Part shown: in pieces, positions 14,571 through 23,926 of the stretch
How positions within the stretch are numbered: the first letter of the stretch is position 1
Layout: every line of letters starts with the position of its first letter
From: Syntrophopropionicum propionicicum_A
GTDB lineage: Bacteria; Bacillota; Desulfotomaculia; Desulfotomaculales; Pelotomaculaceae
NCBI RefSeq assembly: GCF_048984525.1
Contig: NZ_JBMGJC010000005.1
Span: 186,001 to 250,000 of the forward strand
Direction: 5' to 3'
DNA length: 64,000 nt
Notes under the pieces: generated by a model
Told to the model about the DNA's origin: nothing
Database searches by the model: none
The model's input: only the letters and a program-made list of their open reading frames with translations
Position numbers and translations under genes: made by a program

Positions 14571-17054
14571 TTAAAACCAGACCCACACATTCTTGCCCAG
14601 TAGTTTAATAAATACAGGCACCAGTTCAGGATCAAACTGCACTCCTTTACATCTATTGATTTCAGCGATGGCATCTTCGTGTGGCATAGCTTTCCGGTAG
14701 GGGCGGTCGCTGGTCATGGCGTCGTAGGCGTCAGCTATAGCCAGGATCCTGCACTCCAGAGGGATATTTTGCCCTTTTAGTTTAAGCGGATATCCCGTTC
14801 CGTTCCACCACTCATGGTGTTTGAGTATAAACTCTGCTATTGGCGCCAGGTCAGGCGCGGACATGGCGATGCGGTGTCCGATTTCACTATGCCGCTGCAT
14901 TTCTCTGGCTTCTTCTGAAGTCAGAGGACCCCGTTTAAAAAGGATGCTGTCCGGAATCCCCACTTTGCCGATGTCGTGGAACTGTGCTAAAAGCCTTAAT
15001 TCGGTGATTTTGCTCTCAGGCATGGAAATTGCCCTGGCCAGCCCTGTAACCAGGTCCTGCAGGCGTTCGGCATGGCCTTCCGTTATGAAGTCCCTTGCCT
15101 CCAGGGCTTTCTTCAAAGTTTGCACTATGGCGCTGCGGCCGCTCTGGCTGCAGTGCAGCTTTTCCCGGTACATGTTGTTGTCCGCTACCTTGAAGATCTC
15201 ATTCATGCTCGTGTCCGGGTCGGTTTTTACTGCAAATCCGACAGAAATACTCAAGGGCAGCTCGGGGTTGGTTGAGTTGTAGTTCTCTATGGCCTTCCCA
15301 ATCCTGCCGCATGCTTGTTTTACAGTATCCTCGCCGCCTTCTGAAAAAAGGACCGCGAACTCATCCCCGCCGATACGCGCTACCATATCGCTCTCACGGA
15401 AAGAACTCTTTATCACACCGGCGGCGGCGACAAGCAGCGAGTCTCCCTTTTCGTGCCCCAGCGTGTCATTGACAAGCTTGAGCCCGTCAACATCACACAC
15501 AACAATACAAACCGGATATTTGCGTCCAACCTCGGCCCTGCGCATTTCCTGTTCAAAGTAAGCCCGGTTGTAAAGTCCTGTAAGGGGATCGTGCAGGCTG
15601 AGGTGTCTCAGCTGTTCCTCCGCCTGCCTGCGCGCTGTAACATCACGTACAATACCTTCAATCGCCAGTAGGTTATTATCTTCATCATAAAATGCGACTT
15701 CCCGATGTTCAGCCCAGAATACCATACCGTTTTTATGTACCCAGCGCATGATATGAGGAGCGTTATCCCTGGGGGGATTTTTAAAAAAGCTTACCCTGTC
15801 CGGGTAGTCATCAGGGTGTGAAATTTTATTTGTAATCTGAGGATCAGCATAAAACTCCTCAGGGGTGTAGCCGCTTATGCTGATAACCGAAGGGCTTATA
15901 TACTCAAACCCCGGTGATGGCAGGTAGCGGTAGCGATATATGACGTCCTGCGCGTTTTCAGCCAGTGCGCGAAAACGCACCTCGTCTTGCTCTAGTTTTT
16001 GCTGGGTTTGCTCAAGGTTTGCCAGCATTCCGTTTATTGCCGCGGCCAGGCCGGACAACTCATCCTTCCCGGTCACCTGCAGGCGCGCGGAAAGATCACT
16101 ACGGTCCCCAATTGCGATTACGCTGTCGCTAATCATTTCCAGCCGTGACAACACCATTTTTCTAAGCAGCAGAAGGATGACATAGAGACATATGGTCCCT
16201 GCTAACACCAGCGAGAAAACAAAGTATGCCACGCTGGTTTCTCCCTGCTTGTAAACATCCCTTGGCCAATCTATTCTAAGCAACAGGGCCGGGTCGCCAT
16301 AAATGTCGTTGATCATGGCGTAACCCGCGATTGTTTCCTTGTCCAACGGCCTTACGTATTCTGTTATTTCCTCGGAAAGGTTGTCCATAGCCAGGCTCAT
16401 ATCCGGTGGAACCTCTGGATCGTTTAACTGGTGGACAGTAACTGATAAGTGTGTTTGGCCCGACAAATATGAGATTTCATTTGCATCAAGGTAACGTCCC
16501 ATAATCAGAGTGCCGCGTACCGGGCCTCCGAAATTGCTGGTTACAATGGGTCTTGACGCAATAAGCATTGGCCCCTCTGGCAGGAGTATAACCCCTGCGA
16601 TACCGCTCGTGGGATCGGAGTGTTTCAATATGGGGTCGTTTATATGGAAATGTTCCAGCAGTGAATTGGGAACAGCTAACGGCTCGTTGTCATTGTTTAT
16701 ATCTATGCCCTTACTGAAAACCACCTGGCCGGTTGAGTTAATATAAACGATGTAATTAATTTTTATAGCTGAAATGCTTTCATCCAATAGATTTCTTTCA
16801 ATATATTCATTATTAACGTCCTCGATGAAGTCATAAGTATCATCCCAGGCGGACCAATCTGTAGCTGTGCGGGACAAGGAAAACTGTTCTTCCGCCAAAT
16901 AATCCAGGACTCTCTGAATATTGATCCGGGTGTTCTGTTCCTCCAGCCTGGCAAAACTGCTTGTAATTATAAACCTGGAGGCAGCAAAAAGAATAGCGAT
17001 CAGGCTAAAAAATGTAAGTCCTGCAATTAAAACCATTTTAGTACGCAGTTTCAT
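14571..17054 (-). CDS. Membrane c-di-GMP enzyme: CHASE4-HAMP-PAS-GGDEF-HD-GYP
   Basis: The 827-residue protein has an N-terminal membrane helix (about 7-27), an extracytoplasmic CHASE4-like sensor (about 30-265, with TDWSAWDDTYDFIED), a second helix (about 272-295), HAMP, PAS (about 360-475), GGDEF (about 485-640) and HD-GYP (about 645-827). The cyclase motif RIGGDEFAV is intact, with an RESD inhibitory site five residues before it. The phosphodiesterase motifs HDIGK and HHEWWNGTGYP are also intact. It could therefore both make and degrade c-di-GMP in response to an outside signal. GGAGG precedes the ATG. The gene is single, between gatC and the ligA terminator. Confidence 0.92.
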   Translation of the reverse strand: MKLRTKMVLIAGLTFFSLIAILFAASRFIITSSFARLEEQNTRINIQRVLDYLAEEQFSLSRTATDWSAWDDTYDFIEDVNNEYIERNLLDESISAIKINYIVYINSTGQVVFSKGIDINNDNEPLAVPNSLLEHFHINDPILKHSDPTSGIAGVILLPEGPMLIASRPIVTSNFGGPVRGTLIMGRYLDANEISYLSGQTHLSVTVHQLNDPEVPPDMSLAMDNLSEEITEYVRPLDKETIAGYAMINDIYGDPALLLRIDWPRDVYKQGETSVAYFVFSLVLAGTICLYVILLLLRKMVLSRLEMISDSVIAIGDRSDLSARLQVTGKDELSGLAAAINGMLANLEQTQQKLEQDEVRFRALAENAQDVIYRYRYLPSPGFEYISPSVISISGYTPEEFYADPQITNKISHPDDYPDRVSFFKNPPRDNAPHIMRWVHKNGMVFWAEHREVAFYDEDNNLLAIEGIVRDVTARRQAEEQLRHLSLHDPLTGLYNRAYFEQEMRRAEVGRKYPVCIVVCDVDGLKLVNDTLGHEKGDSLLVAAAGVIKSSFRESDMVARIGGDEFAVLFSEGGEDTVKQACGRIGKAIENYNSTNPELPLSISVGFAVKTDPDTSMNEIFKVADNNMYREKLHCSQSGRSAIVQTLKKALEARDFITEGHAERLQDLVTGLARAISMPESKITELRLLAQFHDIGKVGIPDSILFKRGPLTSEEAREMQRHSEIGHRIAMSAPDLAPIAEFILKHHEWWNGTGYPLKLKGQNIPLECRILAIADAYDAMTSDRPYRKAMPHEDAIAEINRCKGVQFDPELVPVFIKLLGKNVWVWF

Positions 17055-17275
17055 AGCCTGACCTCCGCAAAAGTCAAAATAGCGTTCCTGATTTTTATCC
17101 CTTAATTAGCGGTCACTGATAAAAATAAACTTCATTACTTTATACAGGTAAAATTAGACAATAAATCAATATTATCATCGGTATAATATTGTTTTCGCTT
17201 TAATTAAAATACCTGTTTTTTCACAAATAACTTCATGCAATATATAGCTTAATAACATTTGCTACTTAAAATATT

Positions 17276-17297
17276 AAAAACGGCCGGTAAGCCGTTT
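17276..17297 (-). terminator. Terminator of ligA
   Basis: The arms AAACGGC (17278-17284) and GCCGTTT (17291-17297) form a short GC-containing stem. On the minus strand the hairpin is followed by TTTTTAATATTTT. It lies 40 bases behind the ligA stop codon. The rest of 17055-17275 is AT-rich, has no gene, and must carry the promoter of the c-di-GMP gene. Confidence 0.7.
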
Positions 17298-17337
17298 AAA
17301 TGATAAAAAATGAATTTTTAATGGATAATCAACATTT

Positions 17338-19341
17338 TTAGTCCATGCCGGTTATTTCCCTGAATCCTTTTTCGTCCAATATGGGGATGCCTAAAGCCAG
17401 TGCTTTGTCATACTTTGAGCCTGGTTTATCCCCTGCCACGACATAATCAGTGCTGCGGCTGGCGCTGGAAGATACTTTACCACCCAGCCTTTCCACAATT
17501 TCCTGGGCTTCCTGGCGGCTGAAATTCTCCAGGGCGCCGGTCAGGACGAAAACCTTCCCGGCCAGCATGCCGCTGCCGCTGCCTTTTTTCTCTGCCCGGG
17601 TATTGACACCTGCTTTGACAAGCTTATCTATAACCTGCACGTTCTGCTCTTGTGCAAAAAAAGATACGATGCTGGAGGCGATCTTGGGGCCGATTTCGGG
17701 AATGGCTATCAGGTCTTCTTCCTTTGCGCCCATCAAAATTTCAAGGGATTCATAGCGTTCAGCCAGGATCTTTGCCGCCCTCTCACCCACGTGACGGATT
17801 CCCAGGGCGAAGATCAGCCTTGACAGGGAATTTTTTTTGCTTGCTTCCACAGCCCCCAACAAATTTTGAACTGACTTTGGCCCCATCCTCTCAAGGGCCA
17901 CAAGGTCTTCATAACGCAGGCTGTACAGGTCAGCCGGATCGTGTATAAGACCTCCCGCAAGGATCTGGGCCAGCACAGCCGGGCCTAATCCGGTAATGTC
18001 CATGGTATTGCGTGATGAGAAGTGGATTAATCCCTCCCACAGCTTGGCCGGGCAGGCCATGTTCGTGCAGCGCACCGCCGCCTCCCCTTCAGCCCGCACA
18101 ACCCTGGAGCCGCATGAAGGGCATTCTGACGGCATCGACCAGACCTTTTCATTACCTTTCCTTTCATCGGGCAGGACGGCAATGACCTCGGGAATTATGT
18201 CTCCCGCTTTCTGGATCAGCACTCTGTCGCCGATGCGGATGTCTTTTTCGCGTATGTTATCTTCATTATGTAAAGTCGCCCTGCTTACCGTGGTGCCCGC
18301 TACCCGTACCGGCTCCATTTCCGCGGTAGGAGTAAGGGCGCCGGTGCGTCCCACCCGCACAAAAATATTCTTCACAGTAGTAACCGCCTGCTCAGGCGGA
18401 AACTTATAAGCTATGGCCCAGCGGGGGCTTTTCATAGTCGCTCCCAGCCTCTGCTGCTGGCCAAGAGAGCTGACTTTTATGACCAGCCCGTCAACCGCGT
18501 AAGGCAGGTCAAAGCGGCGGGACTTCCAATCCAGGCAGAATTTTATAACTTCGTCCATGTTATCAAATAGATGGAACTCGTTAACCCTGAAACCAAGTTC
18601 TTTTAACAGTTTTAATACCTCGCTGTGATCACTCGGGTCAACCCCCTCATTGTACCCGATACCGTATACAAAGAGGTTCAGCCCGCGGGAAGCAGTAATC
18701 CTCGGATCGAGCTGGCGCAGGGTCCCGGCCGCGGCGTTGCGGGGGTTGGCAAAGAGTGGTTCGCCTGTTTCCTCCCTGGCCTCGTTCAGCTTGGCGAAAG
18801 AATCTTTCGACATATAGGCTTCTCCCCTTACTTCCAGGGCCGGCACCATCCTGCGGAGCCGCAGCGGCACACTTCTTATGGTCTTCAGATTCTCGCTGAT
18901 ATCCTCGCCTGTCTCACCGTCTCCGCGGGTGGCTCCCCTTGAAAAAAGGCCGTTTTCATAAAAAAGTGAAACAGCAAGGCCGTCAATTTTGGGTTCCACA
19001 ACATACCTGACATGCTCATCGAGCAGCGCCTGGCGCACCCGCCGGTCAAAATCCCTTAACTCTCCTTCATCAAAAGCATTAGCCAGGCTCATCATCGGAG
19101 ACAGGTGGCGCACTGTGGCAAACCCTTCTCTCGGCCGTCCGCCTACCCTCTGCGTTGGTGAATAGGGACTGGCCAGAGAGGGATATTGCTTTTCAAGCTT
19201 CTCCAGCTCCCTTATCATTTGATCATAACGGGCGTCTGATATAACCGGGTCGTCTATAACGTAATAACGGTAATTATGGGCCTCGATTTCTTCGCTTAAG
19301 GCTTCGATCCTCTCCCTGGCCCGTTCAATGTCCTTGTTCAT
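17338..19341 (-). CDS. ligA: NAD-dependent DNA ligase
   Basis: The 667-residue protein has all LigA domains: Ia (HNYRYYVIDDPVISDARYD, NAD binding), adenylation domain with the nucleophile Lys118 in EPKIDG, OB fold (about 320-395), a four-Cys zinc finger (CPSC...C...C, about 400-430), helix-hairpin-helix repeats (about 450-575) and a C-terminal BRCT domain. It seals nicks in replication and repair using NAD+. The AGGAGGTG site is 4 bases from the ATG. The order pcrA-amj-ligA then gatCAB keeps the usual Firmicute pcrA-ligA-gatCAB arrangement with one insertion. Confidence 0.97.
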   Translation of the reverse strand: MNKDIERARERIEALSEEIEAHNYRYYVIDDPVISDARYDQMIRELEKLEKQYPSLASPYSPTQRVGGRPREGFATVRHLSPMMSLANAFDEGELRDFDRRVRQALLDEHVRYVVEPKIDGLAVSLFYENGLFSRGATRGDGETGEDISENLKTIRSVPLRLRRMVPALEVRGEAYMSKDSFAKLNEAREETGEPLFANPRNAAAGTLRQLDPRITASRGLNLFVYGIGYNEGVDPSDHSEVLKLLKELGFRVNEFHLFDNMDEVIKFCLDWKSRRFDLPYAVDGLVIKVSSLGQQQRLGATMKSPRWAIAYKFPPEQAVTTVKNIFVRVGRTGALTPTAEMEPVRVAGTTVSRATLHNEDNIREKDIRIGDRVLIQKAGDIIPEVIAVLPDERKGNEKVWSMPSECPSCGSRVVRAEGEAAVRCTNMACPAKLWEGLIHFSSRNTMDITGLGPAVLAQILAGGLIHDPADLYSLRYEDLVALERMGPKSVQNLLGAVEASKKNSLSRLIFALGIRHVGERAAKILAERYESLEILMGAKEEDLIAIPEIGPKIASSIVSFFAQEQNVQVIDKLVKAGVNTRAEKKGSGSGMLAGKVFVLTGALENFSRQEAQEIVERLGGKVSSSASRSTDYVVAGDKPGSKYDKALALGIPILDEKGFREITGMD

Positions 19342-19423
19342 TACTACACCTCCTGGGAATATTTCTCAGGTGCCATTGTTATGTGAGGCTGTTTCAAAAA
19401 TCCAACCCATTAGGAATACCCGG

Positions 19424-19458
19424 ACTCTCACGTCTCACGTCTCATTTCTCACGACTCA
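19424..19458 (-). repeat. Heptamer array abutting the amj stop codon
   Basis: On the minus strand, directly after the TAG of amj, reads TGAGTCG TGAGAAA TGAGACG TGAGACG TGAGAG: five 7-base units with consensus TGAGACG. It is one of the clearest arrays in the window. Confidence 0.75.
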
Positions 19459-20331
19459 CTACGCCAGCAGGGCGGCAACATATTTGACCAGATAGGCTGA
19501 AGGCAGGAATATCAGCTGGGCAAAGACCGTACCCAGGATCCTCGTGAGAGTGAGGTATAGGACCATTTGTTTCACATCTTCATCGCCCCGTTCCTCCCGC
19601 AAAGCCTGGTCTGTAATGGCCGCGGCGGTGGGTTCTACCACCGTCGCCGCGAGAATGGTGGCTACTCCGTTAACCACCGCTGAAAGCAGGGTGGCGGTGG
19701 AGCGAAAACCGGGGAAAAGCGCCCCCGCGTAAATAGCGGAAAGGACCCCGGTGGTATAAACGCCTGTAACGATAATATTTAAAAACAAGAAGGTCTTGGG
19801 GATGGCCATTTTCTTTTTTGCCGCGAGTTTAAGAGAACTCCTGCCCGCCAGGTAAATTTGGCCGCCGGCTTTCATAAACCGGCGGGGTGAAATAATAATA
19901 CTGCCCAGCATGCGTGGCACTGAGCCGGTTTCTTCGAATAAAAAGATAGCCCGGTTGAATATATTCACAAAAGCGGGGATCAGGGCCGCGGCAATTATAG
20001 TACCCGCGGTCGCAGCCAGGATCACTATCCGTATGTTATCGCTGAGTGATACTAGCAGAGCCTGGTAGGCGGCGCTGTTAACCAGCTGCGCGTCTGTCAC
20101 CCTGGCCCCCGTCTGCGTCTGCCCGGTTTTAATTACCATCTCCACAATAGAGGCCAGGATCGGCGCCTGGATGGTATTGGCGGTGCTGGCTACCAGAAAT
20201 ATCACGTTAAAAATAGAAAAGGCCGTGGCCAGCCGCCGGGTGCGGACACCCGATATACGTATCGCGTAAGCCAGGGTATTGATAAAATGGATAACCGCCG
20301 TAAGTGCGGCCACGATCAGGAGACGGTCCAT
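19459..20331 (-). CDS. amj: Amj-family lipid II flippase
   Basis: The 290-residue membrane protein has about six to eight hydrophobic helices and matches Amj (formerly YdaH, DUF2837), an alternative lipid II flippase that can replace MurJ in Bacillus subtilis. The N-terminus VIHFINTLAYAIRISGVRTRRLATAFSIF-type region and the Ala/Thr-rich ATLLSAVVNGVATILAATVV segment are characteristic. It would move peptidoglycan precursor across the cytoplasmic membrane. CGGAGGG lies 5 bases before the ATG. It stands between pcrA and ligA, which is not its usual place. Confidence 0.85.
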   Translation of the reverse strand: MDRLLIVAALTAVIHFINTLAYAIRISGVRTRRLATAFSIFNVIFLVASTANTIQAPILASIVEMVIKTGQTQTGARVTDAQLVNSAAYQALLVSLSDNIRIVILAATAGTIIAAALIPAFVNIFNRAIFLFEETGSVPRMLGSIIISPRRFMKAGGQIYLAGRSSLKLAAKKKMAIPKTFLFLNIIVTGVYTTGVLSAIYAGALFPGFRSTATLLSAVVNGVATILAATVVEPTAAAITDQALREERGDEDVKQMVLYLTLTRILGTVFAQLIFLPSAYLVKYVAALLA

Positions 20332-20368
20332 AATCCCTCCGAAAACGGTCTAACAATAGTATTGCCAT

Positions 20369-20436
20369 CGGGGACATATCTCTGACATCAAAGTAAGACC
20401 TGTGAGAAAGATGTGTCCCCGTTCCGCTGTCATTGT
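20369..20436. repeat. GGGGACA palindromic element
   Basis: The arms CGGGGACATATCT (20369-20381) and AGATGTGTCCCCG (20409-20421) form a 13-bp stem with one wobble, followed by the tail TTCCGCTGTCATTG also found at 29082-29095 and, varied, at 24438-24447. Part of the dispersed GGGGACA family. Confidence 0.75.
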
Positions 20437-20512
20437 ATGTTTTATTAACACACGAGTATTCTTGACATTGGTGTTATTTCCGACGTCTGACATCAGACGA
20501 CTGATGACTGAA

Positions 20513-20574
20513 TTGTGTCCCCAATCCGCTGTAAAATGCGACAGTCGAGTACCGTCCCCGCTGTCGCACAGTAT
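20513..20574. repeat. Second GGGGACA-family element behind pcrA
   Basis: Contains GTGTCCCCAATCCGCTGT, then GCGACAG...CTGTCGC arms (20539-20568) enclosing ACCGTCCCC. It ends at the pcrA stop codon. The 240 bases between pcrA and amj are almost entirely repeat-derived. Confidence 0.6.
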
Positions 20575-22758
20575 TCACTCGTCCCAGTCACCATCCGCCT
20601 TCTCCAGCGGCGCGTATTTTGCCAGCAGCACTTTTATGCCCTGGTCCGGAAAGGCCACATGGTATTCCGTGTCATCGCCCTCTCCCCGTACGCCAACAAT
20701 CAAACCGTGGCCCCATTTACAGTGCCTGACCTTGTCGCCGAGAATAAACAGCTGTAGCCCTGCAATCTTTTTAGATGCCTTGAATCCAGTCCCTTTCATC
20801 CCTGCCCGGCCTTTTTCACCTGCTTCATCCAGGAAGTCGTCGCCGCTTACCAGGTGGGGGGGGATCTCCTCAAGAAAGCGGGATGGCTTGTTGTACCGCT
20901 CACTGCCGAAAAGAGTCCTCTTCCAGCAGTGGGTAAGGTAAAGGCGTTCCATAGCCCTGGTCACACCGACATAGCACAACCGGCGTTCCTCTTCCAGTTC
21001 ACCCGGTTCCAGCAGTGAGCGGGAATGGGGAAATACACCCTCCTCCAGGCCGGCCAGAAATACAACCGGAAATTCCAGTCCTTTGGCGCTGTGCAGCGTC
21101 ATCAGGGCAACCTGGTCGCTCTCCGCGTCGTACTTGTCCAGGTCGGTTACCAGGGCTATGTTCTCAAGAAAACTCCTGAGTCCCTTTTCCTCGGCATCCC
21201 TGTCAAATTCCATGGTCCCGGATATAAATTCGTCCAGGTTTTCCAGCCTGGTGCGTGACTCCACGGTGTTCTCATCCAGCAGTTCCTTGCGGTACCCGGT
21301 TTGTTCCATCACTTCCCTCGCGAGGTCGGTGACCGCGCCGTCAGGGAGCTCTTCTGTTAAACTCTGGATCAGCAGGCCCAGATCGCCGCAAGCCGTCCTG
21401 ACTTTGGTGGAAAGCCCGTCGATCTCAGCTGACCTTACCAGTGCTTCCACCGGAGTAATGACATGCTTTTCAGCAAAAGAGATAATTTTGCTCAAAGAGG
21501 CCTGCCCGACACCGCGCCTGGGCACATTTATTATTCTGGCCAGGCTGACCGCGTCCCTGTGGTTTACGATCAACCTTAGGTAGGCCAGTATGTCTTTTAT
21601 CTCTTTCCGGGCGTAAAATTTCAAGCCCCCGATAATGGTATAAGGCAGGCCCGCCCGGACAAAAATTTCCTCGATCACCCGCGACTGGGCATGGGTGCGG
21701 TAAAGCACGGCAAAATGGCGGTAAGGCCTGTTTTCAATTTCTTTTAAACGGAAAATCTTCCTCGCTATATAATCGGCCTCGCTGTGTTCGTCCTCGCAAA
21801 AAAAGTTTACCAGGCCGGGTCCGGGTCCGGACGAGGTCCATAGGCGTTTTTCCTTGCGGTTTTCGTTGTTTTTGATAATATGGTTGGCCGCTTCCAGTAT
21901 CTGTCCCGTTGACCGGTAATTTTGCTCAAGTTTTATTACCGCTGCCTCGGGGTAGTCTCTTTCAAAACTTAAAATATTTTTGATATCCGCGCCCCGCCAG
22001 CTGTAAATACCCTGGTCAGGGTCCCCTACCGCGAATAAATTGCGGTGAACGCCAGCCAGCAGGTTTACGAAAACATACTGGGCATGGTCGGTATCCTGGT
22101 ATTCATCGACCAATATGTAGCGGAAGCGGTCCTGGTAGTACGCCAGAACCTGGGGGTACTCCCGGAAAAGCCGCACCGTGTAAAAAATAAGATCGTCAAA
22201 ATCCACAGCGTTGTTCCGCCGCAGTTTTTCCTGGTACAGGACATAGACCCTGCTGGCATTCCGGTTAAAATTATCGTACGCGTACCTTTCATAATCACCA
22301 GCGTCCAACAGCTGGTTTTTAGCCTGGGAAATAGCCGAAGCTACTGCCCGGGGCGGATATTTCTTATCGTCGATATCAAGCTCTTTGATACATTCCTTAA
22401 CGACGGTAAGCTGGTCATCGCTGTCGTAGATTACAAAATCGCGGCTGCGCCCGAAAAACTCCTCCTGCCGCCTTAAAATACGCAGGCAGGCGGCATGAAA
22501 GGTGCAAATCCAGATGTCACGCGACATCTCCGGCACCAGGTCCTCCACCCGCGACCTCATTTCCTGGGCCGCCTTGTTAGTAAAAGTGATGGCTAAAATG
22601 CGGTAGGGAGGGACCCGCCTTTCCTTTATAAGGTAGGCGGCCCGGCAGGTTAAAACCCTGGTCTTGCCGCTGCCGGCGCCGGCCAGGACCAGCAGCGGGC
22701 CGTCTCCGTATGTCACCGCCTCAACCTGGGCGGGATTAAGCTTGTTTAATACTTTCAT
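20575..22758 (-). CDS. pcrA: ATP-dependent DNA helicase PcrA (UvrD family)
   Basis: The 727-residue superfamily 1A helicase unwinds DNA 3' to 5' in repair and plasmid replication. Visible motifs are Q (LNPAQVEAV), I (AGAGSGKT, residues 26-33), Ia (TFTNKAAQEM), II (VDEYQDTD), III (VGDPDQGIYSWRGA), IV (LEQNYRS), V (LMTLHSAKGLEFPVV) and VI (RRLCYVGVTRAMERLYL). The C-terminus ends in the tail with KVRHCKWGHGLIV, typical of PcrA, which contacts RNA polymerase. ATG start. The 240-base gap to amj is filled by repeats. Confidence 0.96.
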   Translation of the reverse strand: MKVLNKLNPAQVEAVTYGDGPLLVLAGAGSGKTRVLTCRAAYLIKERRVPPYRILAITFTNKAAQEMRSRVEDLVPEMSRDIWICTFHAACLRILRRQEEFFGRSRDFVIYDSDDQLTVVKECIKELDIDDKKYPPRAVASAISQAKNQLLDAGDYERYAYDNFNRNASRVYVLYQEKLRRNNAVDFDDLIFYTVRLFREYPQVLAYYQDRFRYILVDEYQDTDHAQYVFVNLLAGVHRNLFAVGDPDQGIYSWRGADIKNILSFERDYPEAAVIKLEQNYRSTGQILEAANHIIKNNENRKEKRLWTSSGPGPGLVNFFCEDEHSEADYIARKIFRLKEIENRPYRHFAVLYRTHAQSRVIEEIFVRAGLPYTIIGGLKFYARKEIKDILAYLRLIVNHRDAVSLARIINVPRRGVGQASLSKIISFAEKHVITPVEALVRSAEIDGLSTKVRTACGDLGLLIQSLTEELPDGAVTDLAREVMEQTGYRKELLDENTVESRTRLENLDEFISGTMEFDRDAEEKGLRSFLENIALVTDLDKYDAESDQVALMTLHSAKGLEFPVVFLAGLEEGVFPHSRSLLEPGELEEERRLCYVGVTRAMERLYLTHCWKRTLFGSERYNKPSRFLEEIPPHLVSGDDFLDEAGEKGRAGMKGTGFKASKKIAGLQLFILGDKVRHCKWGHGLIVGVRGEGDDTEYHVAFPDQGIKVLLAKYAPLEKADGDWDE

Positions 22759-23116
22759 CTATCCTCCAAAAATTTTAACATCTTATTTAATCATATAAAT
22801 TCTAAGTAATAAGCGCAAATCCTTCACTTGAATCCGCGATGGCGCAATACAAAGTTCGTCGAATTTTGGGTTTTGACTGCCTATTTGCAATAATAATGTC
22901 GGCAGTAGTTAATTTCTGATGGCAAAACAGTACCGGAGTAGAATAATATCAGCAAAAACACAGCTGGTCTCAACTTTAACACTGTAATTATATTAAAAGG
23001 CAGGACTGTCAGCGTTAAGCCTTTAGTTCCCGCCATCTTTTTGGCTCAAGATTAGATTATTTAACTTGACCAAAAGACATCTCATCAATTTTAACGAAAT
23101 TCCGCATAATTTCCAG
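22759..23116. other. Gene-free spacer upstream of pcrA
   Basis: About 360 bases without a convincing ORF, RNA or repeat of the families seen elsewhere. It separates the LpdD-like gene from pcrA and should contain the pcrA promoter, but I could not identify a well-matched one. Confidence 0.5.
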
Positions 23117-23503
23117 TCAAGTGGCCTTACAACGTGCGGCAGCAACAAAGTCATTTAATGCTTCCCGCACCAACTCAGCGAACCGCCGGATATCCTCGGG
23201 CTTGATATCATTGTTATGGATCCCACAAGAAACGACAACCGGCGCATTTAGCCTGCTGGCCAGAAAATGGGCTGCCGGCCGGGCAATTTCATCTTCCTTG
23301 TGCCCCGTCAAGGTCAATACGGATACAGTAGCACTGGTTTGTTCCGGATTTTGCAGGCTCGGGCGCGGAATACCGAGAGCTATGGCCCCCAGGTGGGGAA
23401 TTTCCCCGCCTGTAATAACCACGTTCCAATCCCTGCCCATGGCTACTGCCTGCAAAAGCACATGTAAACCTTCATATTCCTTACGTATTTCTATAATTCC
23501 CAT
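23117..23503 (-). CDS. LpdD-like protein (prenylated-flavin decarboxylase accessory family)
   Basis: The 128-residue protein resembles LpdD, the small third component found with UbiD/UbiX-type (prenylated FMN) aromatic acid decarboxylases such as gallate decarboxylase. Conserved-looking parts are ITGGEIPHLGAIALGIPRPS, SVLTLTGHKEDEIA and APVVVSCGIHNNDI. The ATG at 23503 (MGIIEIRKEYEGLHVLL) is chosen over the longer frame because of family length. No UbiD or UbiX gene is in the window; the gene follows hisE by 68 bases as the last gene of the his operon. Family assignment is from memory and the role here is open. Confidence 0.6.
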   Translation of the reverse strand: MGIIEIRKEYEGLHVLLQAVAMGRDWNVVITGGEIPHLGAIALGIPRPSLQNPEQTSATVSVLTLTGHKEDEIARPAAHFLASRLNAPVVVSCGIHNNDIKPEDIRRFAELVREALNDFVAAARCKAT

Positions 23504-23571
23504 CTCATCCAATCCTCTCGCATACGATTCAGGCCTGGCCCGTAACAAACTTTGGAAGAGAAGGAACTGAT

Positions 23572-23898
23572 CTAAGTTTTATCACCTAGGTTTTTGTTTC
23601 TGCGTGCAGCCAGCTCAGCCAGCACATCACCCGGTTCCATATCATGCCAGGCCAGAAGCACGAACAGGTGATAGACGAGGTCGGCAGCCTCAGCGGCGAT
23701 TTGATCCCTGCTGCCGTTTTTGGCTGCGATGATTACTTCCGTGGCCTCTTCGCCAATTTTCTTTAATATTTTATCCCCGCCCTGTTCAAACAGGTAAGCG
23801 GTATAGGACCCGGCTGGGCGGTTTTCACGCCTTGCAAGGATAGTCCTGTACAGCTCGTTTAATATATCATTTTTCTCCACTGTGATATCCTCAGACAT
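23572..23898 (-). CDS. hisE: Phosphoribosyl-ATP pyrophosphatase
   Basis: The 108-residue MazG-like all-alpha enzyme carries out the second step of histidine synthesis, PR-ATP to PR-AMP. The metal-binding helices are GEEATEVIIAAKNG and EAADLVYHLFVLL (E-E-x2-E and E-x2-D patterns). ATG start; it lies 28 bases behind hisI. HisE and HisI are separate genes here, not fused. Confidence 0.94.
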   Translation of the reverse strand: MSEDITVEKNDILNELYRTILARRENRPAGSYTAYLFEQGGDKILKKIGEEATEVIIAAKNGSRDQIAAEAADLVYHLFVLLAWHDMEPGDVLAELAARRNKNLGDKT

Positions 23899-23926
23899 TT
23901 ATACCAGAACATCCATTAAGAAAGCG

